Part shown: piece after piece, positions 54,049 to 62,395 of the stretch
How positions within the stretch are numbered: the stretch's first letter is position 1
Layout: every line of letters starts with the position of its first letter
DNA from: Phaeospirillum sp.
GTDB lineage: Bacteria; Pseudomonadota; Alphaproteobacteria; Rhodospirillales; Magnetospirillaceae
Reading direction: 5' to 3'
DNA length: 64,000 nt
Assembly (NCBI GenBank): GCA_030651575.1
Contig: JAUSFB010000032.1
Coordinates: 86,001-150,000, forward strand
The notes under the pieces: generated by a model
The model's input: only the letters and a program-made list of their open reading frames with translations
Database searches by the model: none
Told to the model about the DNA's origin: nothing
Position numbers and translations under genes: made by a program

Positions 54049-54086
54049 GGGGGCTGAGTAGCAGCGGAACAGAAAACCTAGGTAAG
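54049..54086 (+). repeat. Tn3-family 38-bp terminal inverted repeat
   Basis: Thirty-eight bases starting GGGGGCTGAGTAGCAGCGGA and ending CTAGGTAAG resemble the Tn3 terminal repeat (GGGG, CTGA, GGAAC, GAAAAC and TAAG positions shared). The repeat points into the element, and the transposase stop is 38 bp inside it. No matching repeat was found at the other end. Confidence 0.8.
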
Positions 54087-54123
54087 AGCCTGGGGTTGAA
54101 ATACGGTGCCGAAACTGGTCGGT

Positions 54124-55881
54124 TCAGTCATTATCTTCGGACAGGCTTGCAGGGCTGCGTAGCGGTCGGAGTTCCCCGCGGGCGACCATCTCAGGTAAGG
54201 TGAAGGCGTACCGGCCGAGCATATTTATGTGCTCATGCACAAGCGGCGACAGGCGCGCTAGGTCCTCATCGCGAACGTCGAACCCTTCTGCCCGCAATTG
54301 GTCGATGGCCGCGTCCATATAGATCGTGTTCCACAGGATAATGGCATTGACGACAAGTCCAAGCGCACCGAGTTGGTCCTCCTGGCCCTCGCGGTAGCGT
54401 TGCCGCAGTTCACCCCGCTTGCCGTGAAAGACAACACGGGCAAGCTGATGTCTGCCCTCACCCCGGTTGAGTTGGGTGAGGATGCGACGGCGATAGGCTT
54501 CATCATCAATGTAGGCCAGCAGGTAGAGTGTCTTGACGATGCGGCCGAGTTCTTCCAGTGCCCGCGCCAGCCGCGTCGGTCGGTCTTTCGTCTGGAGGGT
54601 CCGTATCAGCCCACCGGCTTGCACAAGGCCCAACTTGAGCGAACCCGCCAAGCGCAGCATGTCATCCCAATTCTCGGTGATGATCGCCGTCTTCGCTTTG
54701 TGCGCGGCGAGCTTGTTGAGCGGGCCGTAATCAGCGGCAGGATCGACACGCCAGAACCGAGAGCCACCGATGTCCGCGATTCGTGGGCTGAATTGGTAGC
54801 CAAGCAGCCAGAAGATGGCGAAGATTACGTCGGTGTAAGCGCCGGTGTCGGTCATGATCTCGGTCGGCTCCAACTCCGTTTCCTGTTCCAGCACGACGCT
54901 GAGCAACACGAGGCTGTCCCGCAAGGTGCCCGGCACGGTGATGGCGTGCAGGCCGGTGAACTGGTCGGAGACGAGATTGTAGTAGGTGACGCCGCGCTCG
55001 GAGCCGAAATATTTTGGATTGGGGCCGGCATGGATGGTCCGCACAGGCACGATGAAGCGGAGCCCATCCGCCGAGGCGACGTCGCCACCACCCCACCGGT
55101 GCGCAAGGCCGATGCTATTCTGAGCCGAGACGAGTTGGGCATTCGCCAGGGTCAGTGTTTCCGCGCGAAGATAGTTCTGCCGGACCCAGCTCATCCGCGG
55201 CCGTCTCAGCGACGGATTATCCAGACGTACCAGCGGTTCCAGTCCGGTGTTGCACGCCTCGGCCAACAGGACGGCGCACACCGTCGTCGGCAAGTCCCGC
55301 GCACGTGAGTCTGATTCGCTGGCGTGCGTGAATGCGCTGGCGAACCCTGTTCGAGCGTCGATCTCCAGCAGCAACTCGGGCAAATCGACGCGCGGCACCC
55401 CCGGCAACAGCACCTTGTGCATGACCAGCCATACCGTCGCCTGATCGAAGAGGACGCTTGGCCGGTCTGTCCCGGTCCAGCAAAGCGCGTATAGCCAGCG
55501 AATGAGCCGCCATTGCGCGGAGACGTCCGAGAAATCACGATAGCCATACCGTTCCCGGATTTCGAGAGGGTGTCGCCAACGCCATTGGCTCGCCCTATAC
55601 GCTTCGAGTGTTCCCTCAATTGGAGTGTTGAGTTGGGTGCTGAGGAAGCTCACCACGCATGATGGCACATTGCATGGATCTTCTACGAATGTTCCAAGAA
55701 ATCGCACCGTGCCAAGTTGAACTGCGCAGCCAAGTCGCATATGGGCACCGCGATGCGTCAGAACGAATGCACGATCCGTGTCGTCGAGGTGGAAAAAGCG
55801 GGCCAACTGCTCGGCCGATACATCGGTCGGAAACCGCCCGTATTGCCTTTCTTGCTCCGGTGAGAGAAAATTGACCGGCAT
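54124..55881 (-). pseudogene. tnpA: Tn3-family transposase with in-frame internal deletion
   Basis: A 585-aa open frame where Tn3 transposases are about 970-1000 aa. Residues 1-165 are the N-terminal DUF4158-type domain (MPVNFLSPEQERQYGRFPTD to TVWLVMHKVLLPG). The frame then passes directly into the C-terminal DDE domain (LPELLLEIDARTGFASAFTH, ADGLRFIVPVRTIHAGPNPK, TEIMTDTGAYTDVIFAIFWL, LNRGEGRHQLARVVFHGKRG, LSPLVHEHINMLGRYAF). About 400 middle residues, which carry DNA-end binding, are missing. The start is ATG 55881. It is probably inactive. Confidence 0.85.
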
Positions 55882-56112
55882 CAGATTTGTCCGATGACGG
55901 TATCGATCACATCTCTTGTCGCGACTATCATGTTCCACATTCTCGAAGTACCACCGCTGCGGCGGCGCACCAGACGCGGGCCAGCAGGCTCTGGCGCTGC
56001 CCGTCTATGCTGATATCGCCACACAATGATGCCGGCGCCTTCTCCCTCGGCTTGGTGGTGACGATTGCCGTCGATAAGGGCTGACTGAAGCTGACCTGAC
56101 GGTCCACCGCGA
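55882..56112. other. gap right of the transposase, no recognisable gene
   Basis: These 231 bases should hold the other end of the Tn3 element. No copy of the 38-bp repeat, no resolvase gene and no res site were recognised. They may be a scrambled or foreign remnant. Confidence 0.45.
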
Positions 56113-56607
56113 TCAGTTGATCGGCACCACCGCATACCCCTGCGCCTGATAGCCAATCAGCGACACCCAGGTATTCCCAACGACGTGGTAGTTCGGCTTG
56201 ATGCTGGCGTTGTCGACGCCGAACAGGCGGTTGGCGATCGAGCACACCTCGATGCGGATTCCGGGGCGCTTGGCGAGGTCGTCGAGCACGTCGTTGATCT
56301 TGTCGACGGCGGCACCGGTTTCCAGCGGCAGGTCGTCGCGGTTGGCGCGGACGTATTTCACCGGCACGCCGTGGATCGCCAGCACCATCTCGGGCTTCAC
56401 GTTCTGGCGGGCGAGGTCGTCGTAGGTCTCCCGCACCACCGACAGGAACAGCGCCAGGGACTCCGGGTTGGCCATGCTGATGTCCCAGACCACCCTGCCG
56501 GTCTTCACTCCCTTGAGGGCGGCGGCGTCGCTGGGTTTGTCAGCGGCATGGACTGGGGCGGCGGCAAACATGACCAGCGCCGCCACGACGAGAATCAGTC
56601 TCTTCAT
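56113..56607 (-). CDS. periplasmic DsrE-family protein
   Basis: A 164-aa protein with a signal peptide (MKRLILVVAALVMFAAAPVH-A) and a DsrE-like fold: GRVVWDISMANPESLALFLS, EMVLAIHGVPVKYVRANRDD and GIRIEVCSIANRLFGVDNAS. The single cysteine in EVCSIA sits where DsrE proteins carry the sulfur-accepting Cys. Export makes it a periplasmic member of a family best known in cytoplasmic sulfur transfer. The ATG at 56607 has GGGAGGGAAG upstream; the long frame upstream is ignored. It lies downstream of, and in line with, the ArsR-rhodanese gene (49-nt gap). Confidence 0.85.
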   Translation of the reverse strand: MKRLILVVAALVMFAAAPVHAADKPSDAAALKGVKTGRVVWDISMANPESLALFLSVVRETYDDLARQNVKPEMVLAIHGVPVKYVRANRDDLPLETGAAVDKINDVLDDLAKRPGIRIEVCSIANRLFGVDNASIKPNYHVVGNTWVSLIGYQAQGYAVVPIN

Positions 56608-56656
56608 GGTGTCTTCCCTCCCATAAGCGGGGGCTGTGGCGCCCCTCTGGAAATCG

Positions 56657-57328
56657 TCAGTGCGTCGCCGCTTCCACCGGCAGCCCGGCTGCTCGCCATT
56701 CCGGGAAGCCGTCCTCCATGCGTCGGGCGGTACGGCCCTGCTCGCGCAGGGCTGCGACCGCCTCATAGGCCAGCACGCAATAGGGGCCTCGGCAATAGGC
56801 AACCACCTCGGTGCCTTCGGGCAGTTCGCCCAGGCGCCGCTTCAGATCCTTGACCGGGATGTTGACGCTGCCCGGCAGGTGGCCCGCCGCGTATTCCTCG
56901 GGCGGGCGGACATCGACGATGGTGACCAGACCAGCCTTCATGCGCGCCACCAGATCGTCGCGCGACACCGCTTCCAGCGCGTCCTTCTCGTGGAAGTAGC
57001 CGCGCACTAGGCGGTCGACTTCGGCGACGTGGCGCTCGGCGGTGTGGCGCAGCGAGGCCAGCAGGGCGAGAACGTCGTCGTCCGACAGGCGGTAGAGGAC
57101 GTGCGGCCCGCTCTTGCGCGATACCACCAGACCGACCCGGCGCAACACTTGAAGATGCTGAGAGGTGTTGGCGACCGACAGGCCGGTGGCGGTGGCCAGA
57201 CTTTCGACACCGCGTTCGCCCTGGGCCATCAGTTCGAGGAGGTCGAGGCGGTGCGCGCTCGACAGCGCCTTGGCCACGGCGGCGAACTGCTCCAGCATCG
57301 CCAGCTTGGGGCTAACCCTAGTTGACAC
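56657..57328 (-). CDS. ArsR-type HTH / rhodanese fusion regulator
   Basis: A 223-aa protein. Residues 10-100 are an ArsR winged helix (QFAAVAKALSSAHRLDLLEL, TGLSVANTSQHLQVLRRVGL). Residues 115-220 are a rhodanese domain (TIVDVRPPEEYAAGHLPGSV, VVAYCRGPYCVLAYEAVAAL), with C179 as the persulfide-forming Cys and C184 close by. The HTH half has no cysteine. Such fusions probably sense sulfane sulfur through the rhodanese Cys (inference). The GTG at 57328 has AAGGAG 6 nt upstream. It is divergent from the rest of the cluster across an operator-like repeat. Confidence 0.92.
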   Translation of the reverse strand: MSTRVSPKLAMLEQFAAVAKALSSAHRLDLLELMAQGERGVESLATATGLSVANTSQHLQVLRRVGLVVSRKSGPHVLYRLSDDDVLALLASLRHTAERHVAEVDRLVRGYFHEKDALEAVSRDDLVARMKAGLVTIVDVRPPEEYAAGHLPGSVNIPVKDLKRRLGELPEGTEVVAYCRGPYCVLAYEAVAALREQGRTARRMEDGFPEWRAAGLPVEAATH

Positions 57329-57345
57329 GGCCGCTCCTTCCAAAA

Positions 57346-57363
57346 TTCAATTAAACACTTTAA
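57346..57363. promoter_or_regulatory. operator-like repeat upstream of the ArsR-rhodanese gene
   Basis: TTCAA-N8-TTTAA, an A+T-rich near-palindrome 17 bp before the regulator's start. The same half-site and spacing recur at 57816-57833 (TTCAA-N8-TTGAA). Confidence 0.5.
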
Positions 57364-57422
57364 TAAGCTCACGCCCGCCTGGGGTCAACCTCGGGGGTAA
57401 CGGGAATCAGGGGAGACACGTC

Positions 57423-57776
57423 ATGAAAAAATTGTTGCCGGCCGTCGCCGTGTTGGCTTCGCACCAGGGCGCCCAGGCCGAGGACAAGGCGGTGCAGATC
57501 AAGCGAGACGGCCTCGGGCTCAACGGCAATCTGTCGCTGGCGAGCGGCAAGACGGTCAAGGACGGGGTGATGTTGCTGGCGCCCATGGCCTATGACGAGA
57601 AGGCCGAGCGCGATACCTATCAGGCCAAGTACGGCAAGCCCACGGCCGAGGCGGTCAAGCCGCTGGCCGACGGCAAGCCGGTGAAGTTGGTCACCATCCC
57701 CAACGCCGACCACTTCTTTCTCGACCTCGCCGCTGACGATGCGGCCGACGCCATCAAGGGATTCCTCGTCGAATAG
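57423..57776 (+). pseudogene. alpha/beta-hydrolase reduced by internal deletions
   Basis: A 117-aa open frame. Residues 1-50 are a signal peptide and the opening of a secreted alpha/beta-hydrolase (DKAVQIKRDGLGLNGNLSLA, SGKTVKDGVMLL). It then jumps to a mid-protein piece (APMAYDEKAERDTYQAKYGK) and then to the C-terminus (VKPLADGKPVKLVTIPNADH, FFLDLAADDAADAIKGFL). The His-Gly oxyanion loop and the GxSxG nucleophile are gone, while the catalytic-His segment (NADHFF) remains. Full-length relatives are about 300 aa. Both joins keep the frame, so a small protein may still be made, but hydrolase activity is not possible by the usual mechanism. Confidence 0.7.
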
Positions 57777-57815
57777 GTTTCAGCCTGTTGACGCACCGGC
57801 CTGAACCCTCTAACG

Positions 57816-57833
57816 TTCAAGAAATCGATTGAA
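57816..57833. promoter_or_regulatory. operator-like palindrome upstream of the TauE/SafE operon
   Basis: A perfect TTCAA-N8-TTGAA repeat 18 bp before the permease start. It matches, in half-site and spacing, the site next to the ArsR-rhodanese gene, so that regulator probably controls this operon too. Confidence 0.55.
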
Positions 57834-57851
57834 TAATAGAAGGTGGTGCCC

Positions 57852-58646
57852 ATGTCGCCGCTTGCCATCGTGGCCGGACTTGCCACCGGCCTCATGTTGG
57901 GTCTGTTCGGGAGTGGGGGGTCGATCGTCACCCTGCCAGCCCTGATTTATCTGCTTGGCGTCGAGACCAAGCCCGCCATCGCCATGAGCCTGGGCATCGT
58001 GGGCGTCACCGCCGCGATTTCCGCCGTCACCCATTGGCGGCGCGGCAACATCAACGTGCCGGTGGCGGCGGTGTTCGGGCTGTTCGGGGCGGCGGGCACC
58101 TACGGCGGCGCCCGCCTCGGCGTGATGACGCCGGAACTGGTTCAGTTGCTGCTGTTCGCGGCGATCATGTACGCCGCGTCATGGCGGATGTTCCGGCCCA
58201 GTGCGGTGGTGCCGAAGACCGACATGCTGGTGCGTATGGATTGCTCTGGCGCCGCGACCATGGTGTGCTTCGATGCCTCCCGCGTCGGCCACATTGCCAT
58301 TCACGGCATCGTTGTCGGCGTCTTGACCGGGATGGTGGGCGTTGGTGGCGGCTTTCTGATCGTGCCCGCCTTGGTGCTACTGTCGGGCCTGCCGATGAAG
58401 CAGGCGGTCGGCACCTCGCTGGTCATCGTCTCGGCCAAGTCCTTCGCCGGGTTCGCCGGATACATGGGTGCCATCGCCATCGACTATTCGCTGATGGCGA
58501 CCTTCACCGGCATCGCCGTGGCCGGAAGCTTCCTGGGATCGGCGGTGTCCAAGCGGATGTCGGCCGAGGGCCTGAAGAAAGGCTTCGCCATCTTTCTGGT
58601 GGTGGTGGCGACCTACATCGTGTTCCGCGAGACGATGGGAGGCTGA
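57852..58646 (+). CDS. TauE/SafE-family sulfite/sulfonate-type permease
   Basis: A 264-aa membrane protein with eight segments: [60 protein letters not shown] and [20 protein letters not shown]. The two GxxxGxGGG-type repeats mark the TauE/SafE family, members of which export sulfite, sulfoacetate or other sulfur anions. First gene of a run of closely spaced plus-strand genes. ATG 57852 or the GTG 9 nt before it. Confidence 0.9.
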   Translation: MSPLAIVAGLATGLMLGLFGSGGSIVTLPALIYLLGVETKPAIAMSLGIVGVTAAISAVTHWRRGNINVPVAAVFGLFGAAGTYGGARLGVMTPELVQLLLFAAIMYAASWRMFRPSAVVPKTDMLVRMDCSGAATMVCFDASRVGHIAIHGIVVGVLTGMVGVGGGFLIVPALVLLSGLPMKQAVGTSLVIVSAKSFAGFAGYMGAIAIDYSLMATFTGIAVAGSFLGSAVSKRMSAEGLKKGFAIFLVVVATYIVFRETMGG

Positions 58647-58649
58647 GCC

Positions 58650-58946
58650 ATGAAGATCACCATCGTTTCCAAGGACCCGCCCGGCGGTCGCTGCACTCTC
58701 TACAGGCGTTATGCCGAGGTGATCGCCGAAGGCTGCGGCGCCGAGGTCGAGACCGTTTTTCCGACAGCGGGGAGCGCGGTCGAGCCGCCCGCCCTGCTGG
58801 TGGACGGGAGCGTCATCGCCCCGGCCGACGGCCTGATTCTTTCACCGATGGACGTCCATCTCGGCCTTGCCGGGGCGGGCTGTCCCGACCTGTCGACCTC
58901 TCTGGAAGCGGCCGAAGCCCGCTTCATGGACGAGTGCGGCGCTTAA
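58650..58946 (+). CDS. small conserved-looking protein of unknown function
   Basis: A 98-aa protein, 3 nt after the permease gene. It opens MKITIVSKDPPGGRCTLYRR like a beta-alpha fold and has cysteines at about residues 15, 29, 78 and 96. PPALLVDGSVIAPADGLILS resembles the late strands of thioredoxin-like domains, but the CxxC active site is absent. No family is assigned. It is probably a cytoplasmic partner in the sulfur cluster. Confidence 0.7.
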   Translation: MKITIVSKDPPGGRCTLYRRYAEVIAEGCGAEVETVFPTAGSAVEPPALLVDGSVIAPADGLILSPMDVHLGLAGAGCPDLSTSLEAAEARFMDECGA

Positions 58947-58963
58947 CCGTCAGCGAGGCTTGA

Positions 58964-60175
58964 ATGAACGAGAACAGACGTATGATCGCCAATGTGGGGG
59001 TGTTAGCGCTGGCGCAAGCCCTTCTGCTGACCACGGTGGTGGGCGGCATGGCCGTCAGCGCACTGGCGGGGCGGACCTTGGTGGCCGATCCGGCGCTTGC
59101 CACCATGCCGGTAGCGGCGCTGCTGGTCGGGCCGTTCCTGACCTCCTGGCCCGCCTCCATGTTCATGGAAAGGTTCGGACGGCGGTCAGGTTTCATCCTG
59201 GGCGCATGCCTTGCCGTCATCGGCGGCGTCTTGGCGGCCTTCGGAATCGCGGAACGCGATTTCTGGCTGTTCACGGCCGGGCATCTGTTCATCGGGGCCT
59301 TCCAGGGATTCGGCAATTACTATCGGTTCGCCGCCATGGAGGCCGCGAATGACCAATTCCGCCATCGGGCGATGTCGTGGGTGATCGCGGCGGGCGTGGT
59401 CGCCGCCTTCGCCGGTCCCGCATTGGCCCATGCCACCCGCCCCCTCGGTCCCGTCGAGTTCCTGGGCACTTACGCGGCCATGGCTGTCCTCGGCATCCTG
59501 TCGGCCGGGATCGTCAGCCGCCTGAGCCTGAAGCGTCCGCATGTGACCCTCGCCAACGCGGCCAGCGCCCGGCCGCTCAGGAGCATCGTTGCGAGCTACC
59601 CGGTTATCGCCGCCGTGGCGACGGGATCGATCGGCTACGCGGTGATGATCCTGGCCATGACCGCGACCCCGCTGGCGATGTCCGATTGTGGGCTGGGCAT
59701 GGAGCTATCGCGCTCGGTCATCCAATGGCATGTCCTGGGGATGTTCGCGCCCTCCTTCTTCACCGGCCGGGTGATCCAGAAGTTCGGCGCTCCCCGCGTG
59801 GCGATGGCCGGGCTTTTCCTGCTGACGGGGCATATCCTGGTCGCCGTTTCCGGCTCGGAGATGCTGCAGTTCACCTCGGCCCTGGTCCTTCTTGGAATCG
59901 GCTGGAACTTCACATTCCTCGGCGGGACGGCGATGCTGGCGCAGACCCATAATCCGGCGGAGCGGGCCAAGGTCCAGGCGATCAACGAATTCATGGTGTT
60001 CGGTTTCTCCGCCTTCGCGTCGCTGTCGGCGGGTTGGCTCCTCACCCATGTCGGCTGGGCCACTCTCAACCTGATCCTGCTGGTGCCGTTGGCCGTGGTC
60101 GCCTTGATCCTGCTGCCCTCGGTTGCGCCGCTTCGCTGCCCGATGATGCGTTCGGCCCCGCAGGAAGGCCGCTAA
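58964..60175 (+). CDS. MFS transporter
   Basis: A 403-aa carrier with twelve hydrophobic segments. SWPASMFMERFGRRSGFILG is the loop 2-3 motif; GHLFIGAFQGFGNYYRFAAM and GIGWNFTFLGGTAMLAQTHN resemble the YnfM/YgaY-type exporters. The substrate is unknown, but its place in the operon suggests export or import of the pathway's product or substrate. 17 nt after the preceding gene. Confidence 0.88.
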   Translation: MNENRRMIANVGVLALAQALLLTTVVGGMAVSALAGRTLVADPALATMPVAALLVGPFLTSWPASMFMERFGRRSGFILGACLAVIGGVLAAFGIAERDFWLFTAGHLFIGAFQGFGNYYRFAAMEAANDQFRHRAMSWVIAAGVVAAFAGPALAHATRPLGPVEFLGTYAAMAVLGILSAGIVSRLSLKRPHVTLANAASARPLRSIVASYPVIAAVATGSIGYAVMILAMTATPLAMSDCGLGMELSRSVIQWHVLGMFAPSFFTGRVIQKFGAPRVAMAGLFLLTGHILVAVSGSEMLQFTSALVLLGIGWNFTFLGGTAMLAQTHNPAERAKVQAINEFMVFGFSAFASLSAGWLLTHVGWATLNLILLVPLAVVALILLPSVAPLRCPMMRSAPQEGR

Positions 60176-60198
60176 TTAAATTCAAAAGGAATAACCCA

Positions 60199-60552
60199 AT
60201 GAACATTCTCATCATCCTCAACGACCCGCCCTATGGCACAGAACGCAGCTACAACGGCCTGCGCCTCGCCCATTCGCTCAAGAAGAACGCCACTGAAGCC
60301 GGGATCACAATCTTCCTGATGGCTGACGCGGTGCTGTGCGCGAAGGCCGGGCAGAAAACTCCCGAAGGGTTCTACAATATCGAGAAGATGGTGCGCCGGG
60401 TCGTCAGCGGCGGCGGGCGGGTGCTGTTGTGCGGCACCTGCATGGACGCAAGGGGCATCGCCGAGACCGAACTCACCGAAGGGGCCGTCCGCAGCACCAT
60501 GGATGTCCTGGCGGCGGCCACCCTGGAGGCAGACAAGGTGATGGTGTTTTGA
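60199..60552 (+). CDS. DsrE/TusD-like sulfur-carrier protein
   Basis: A 117-aa cytoplasmic DsrE-family protein: MNILIILNDPPYGTERSYNG, LRLAHSLKKNATEAGITIFL, MADAVLCAKAGQKTPEGFYN and VLLCGTCMDARGI. The cysteines of LLCGTC lie where DsrE/TusD carry the persulfide. AAAAGGAA precedes the ATG at 60199. The start of the methyltransferase overlaps its stop by 4 nt. Confidence 0.92.
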   Translation: MNILIILNDPPYGTERSYNGLRLAHSLKKNATEAGITIFLMADAVLCAKAGQKTPEGFYNIEKMVRRVVSGGGRVLLCGTCMDARGIAETELTEGAVRSTMDVLAAATLEADKVMVF

Positions 60553-61238
60553 CCCCTGCCGCCATTGGTCCCGGTCGCTACGCCTCCTGGCGCACCACTC
60601 GGCTCGGCTGCATCACCGAAAGGCTGGAGTACGACCTGTTGTTTGGCATGCTTGGGCCGCTGACGGGGCGGCGGGTGTTGGACATCGGCTGCGGTGATGG
60701 CGTCTTGACCACCAGGCTGGCGGCGGGCGGGGCCATCGTCACCGGCATCGATTCCGACCCGGAAATGGTGGCCGCCGCTGCGGCGACGGTATCCTCGGCC
60801 ACGATCATGGTGGCCGAGGCGGAACGCCTTCCCTTCGCCGACGGCAGCTTCGACATGGTGGTGGCGAACACCGTCCTCTGTCTCGTGGATGATCGCCGCG
60901 CCGCCCTCGCCGAAGCCGTCCGGGTCCTGCGGCCGGACGGTAGCATGGTGCTCGGTGAACTTGGCCGCTGGAGCCTGTGGGCGGCCAAGCGGCGGATCAA
61001 GGGGATGCTCGGGTCTCGGCTTTGGCATCATAGCCACTTCTCCGACGCTCGCTCTCTGACGGCTGAACTTGCCGAGGCCGGGCTGACGATTGGCGTGGTC
61101 CGGGGCGCCGTGTTCTATCCACCTGTCAAATGGGTGGCACGGCTGATGGCGCCCATCGATTCCGGCCTCGGCCGATACACCACCATCGGCGCGGCCTATC
61201 TCGCCGCCGCCGCCACCAAACCCGAGGGACATCAATGA
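60549..61238 (+). CDS. class I SAM-dependent methyltransferase
   Basis: A 229-aa enzyme with the SAM motif VLDIGCGDGVLTTRLAAGGA, GIDSDPEMVAAA, LPFADGSFDMVVANTVLCLV and EAVRVLRPDGSMVLGELGRW, the UbiE/Coq5-like Methyltransf_11 pattern. The acceptor is unknown. The start is TTG 60549 (TTGA overlap with the dsrE stop); no ATG or GTG start fits. It overlaps the cysteine desulfurase gene by 4 nt. Confidence 0.9.
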   Translation: MTPAAIGPGRYASWRTTRLGCITERLEYDLLFGMLGPLTGRRVLDIGCGDGVLTTRLAAGGAIVTGIDSDPEMVAAAAATVSSATIMVAEAERLPFADGSFDMVVANTVLCLVDDRRAALAEAVRVLRPDGSMVLGELGRWSLWAAKRRIKGMLGSRLWHHSHFSDARSLTAELAEAGLTIGVVRGAVFYPPVKWVARLMAPIDSGLGRYTTIGAAYLAAAATKPEGHQ

Positions 61239-62395
61239 CCACTGAAGATCCCATCTATCTCGACTTCAACGCCACCACGCCCATCGACCTGGAAGTGGTC
61301 GAGGCGATGCTGCCTTTCTTACGCACCCATTTCGGTAACCCGTCCAGCGGCCACATCTACGGCCATCGGGCGCGGGAGGCCATCGAGCACGCCCGCGCCC
61401 AGGTCGCTGCGCTGATCGGCGCGCGGCCTTCGGAGATTGTCTTCACCGGCAGCGGCACCGAGGCCAACAACATGGCGTTGCGCGGTGCTGCCTGCGCTCA
61501 CGACCGGGGCGGCCGGATGGCCTGCTCGGCCATCGAGCACCCCGCCGTTGCCAAGCCCTGCCAGTTCCTTGGGCTTCGCGGCTGGGCCATCGCCACCATC
61601 CCAGTCGATGAAACGGGCTTGGTCGACATGCAGGCGGCGGATGCCGCCATCCGTCACGGCACGGTGATGGTGTCGGTGATGCACTCCAACAACGAAATCG
61701 GCACCATCCAGCCGATCCGCGCCCTGGCGGATTTGGCCCATTCCCGTGGTGCCCTGATGCATACCGATGCTGCCCAATCCGTCGGCAAGGTGTCGGTGAA
61801 CGTCAACGACCTCGGCGTGGACGCCCTGACCATCGTTGGCCACAAGCTCTACGCCCCCAAGGGAATCGGCGCCCTCTACATCCGCAAGGGTGCCGCCATC
61901 GCTCCCACCAGCTTTGGTGGCGGCCAGGAAGGCGGCATGCGCCCCGGTACGGAGAATGTCGCGCTGATCGTCGCCCTGGGGGCCGCCTGCGGGATCGCAC
62001 GCCGCAATCTGGCTGAGGACGAGCCTCGGCTGCGGACGCTGCGTGATCGCCTGTGGTCGCGGCTTCAGGCAGATATCCCCGGCATCCGCCTCAACGGCCA
62101 CCCTGAGTGGCGCCTGCCCAACACCCTGAACGTCAGCTTCCCCGGCGTGCGGGGCAATGCCGTCCTGACCGCCGCGCCCAACCTCGCGGCCTCGACCGGC
62201 TCGGCTTGCCACGAAGGGGAGGAGGCGCCGTCTTCGGTTCTCACCGAGATGGGGTGCTGCCACGAAAGAGCCTTGGGCGCCGTCCGCCTGTCGGTCGGTC
62301 GGACGACCATGATCGCAGAAGTGGATTCCGTTGTGGCCGATTTGGTGAAGGCGTGGCAGCACGTTCGGGCGCGCACCGCGAACGGGGGGAAATGA
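61235..62395 (+). CDS. cysteine desulfurase, NifS/IscS-like
   Basis: A 386-aa PLP enzyme that takes sulfur from cysteine as a persulfide: IYLDFNATTPIDLEVVEAML, FTGSGTEANNMALRGAAC, MHSNNEIGTIQPI, HTDAAQSVGKVSVNVNDLG, VGHKLYAPKGIGALYI (PLP-Lys) and STGSACHEGEEAPSSVLTEM (persulfide Cys). No iscU, iscR or nif genes are adjacent, so the sulfur is probably passed to the DsrE or rhodanese proteins of this cluster. 4-nt overlaps on both sides. Confidence 0.95.
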   Translation: MTTEDPIYLDFNATTPIDLEVVEAMLPFLRTHFGNPSSGHIYGHRAREAIEHARAQVAALIGARPSEIVFTGSGTEANNMALRGAACAHDRGGRMACSAIEHPAVAKPCQFLGLRGWAIATIPVDETGLVDMQAADAAIRHGTVMVSVMHSNNEIGTIQPIRALADLAHSRGALMHTDAAQSVGKVSVNVNDLGVDALTIVGHKLYAPKGIGALYIRKGAAIAPTSFGGGQEGGMRPGTENVALIVALGAACGIARRNLAEDEPRLRTLRDRLWSRLQADIPGIRLNGHPEWRLPNTLNVSFPGVRGNAVLTAAPNLAASTGSACHEGEEAPSSVLTEMGCCHERALGAVRLSVGRTTMIAEVDSVVADLVKAWQHVRARTANGGK

